In this document: positions 21,756 to 21,816 of the stretch, piece by piece | Layout of the letters: every line of letters starts with the position of its first letter | Numbering within the stretch: the first letter of the stretch is position 1 | Virus record (IMG/VR): IMGVR_UViG_3300021964_000631 | Span: 1 to 21,816 of that record | DNA length: 21,816 nt | DNA from: a virus | Direction: 5' to 3' (one strand) | The notes under the pieces: generated by a model | Database searches by the model: none | What the model was told of the DNA's origin: nothing | What the model saw: the letters and a program-made list of their open reading frames with translations, nothing else | Program-made: the position numbers and the translations under genes

Positions 21756-21816
21756 TCTACAGCTTCGCTAACAGCATCCTGTACAGCTTCATTTTGCACC
21801 AAATCTAAAAGTGCTT
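21752..21816 (-). CDS. C-terminal fragment of a minus-strand gene (5' cut by window edge)
   Basis: Reading the minus strand from the right edge gives 20 residues (ALLDLVQNEAVQDAVSEAVE) followed by TGA at complement 21752-21754. The 4-bp GTGA overlap with the next gene is a normal phage gene junction, which supports a real reading frame. It is helical and acidic. Too short to identify. Confidence 0.55.
   Translation of the reverse strand, partial: ALLDLVQNEAVQDAVSEAVE

Noticed and set aside
1-21816. Integrase, attachment site, tRNA genes or CRISPR array
   Set aside because: No tyrosine or serine recombinase motif, no tRNA-like fold in the few gaps and no regular spaced repeats were seen. The gaps are too short to hold them.

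Overview
The window is part of a tailed double-stranded DNA phage genome (Caudoviricetes), most likely a podovirus with a short tail and T7/P22-like size. It carries an almost gapless plus-strand late operon for DNA packaging, head, head-tail connector, DNA ejection, tail fibres and probable lysis-associated membrane proteins. Genes abut or overlap by ATGA, TAATG or ATGAGTAA junctions. There is no tail tube, tape measure or sheath gene, which fits a short-tailed virus. The capsid protein looks like the SU10/DUF5309 group, the tail hub like P22 gp10, and several small proteins and fibre modules are of a kind common in uncultured marine phages. The host cannot be named from the sequence; a marine Gram-negative bacterium is an inference. 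I saw no integrase, repressor, tRNA, CRISPR array, RNA polymerase, DNA polymerase or endolysin, so the replication and lysis-enzyme genes must lie outside the window.

Layout: 2-565 holds the end of an unknown gene, a small membrane protein and a small basic protein. 583-2309 holds the terminase small and large subunits and a 47-residue protein. 2312-6467 holds the portal, a small head-region protein, the scaffold and the major capsid protein, followed by a clear rho-independent terminator (6477-6511). 6521-6844 is a conserved small phage protein. 6854-9764 is a five-gene cargo cassette: a TPR protein with a GT9-like glycosyltransferase domain, a 63-residue protein, a GT8-like glycosyltransferase, a DUF1737-like protein and a SAM methyltransferase. 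9754-11936 holds the head-tail adaptor, the gp10-like hub and a 47-residue protein. A candidate promoter (11926-11955) precedes the ejection block 12003-16068. 16068-20761 holds tail fibre and virion surface proteins. 20758-21631 holds small proteins, three of them with membrane segments. At 21603 the plus-strand operon meets convergent minus-strand genes, overlapping by 29 bp.

How the genes work together: terminase packages DNA through the portal into a procapsid built from scaffold and major capsid protein. The adaptor and gp10-like hub close the portal. The 12003-16068 proteins are probably packaged inside the head and ejected with the DNA. The fibre genes provide adsorption. The glycosyltransferase/methyltransferase cassette sits between the capsid gene and the connector, so it is made with the late proteins. 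It may modify virion proteins or the host surface, and it is the least ordinary part of the window.

Genes too short to be found by a 60-codon search, identified here by reading frames and start context: 2166-2309, 11793-11936, 17288-17395 on the plus strand and 21603-21755 on the minus strand. Edge fragments lie at 2-232 (plus) and 21752-21816 (minus).
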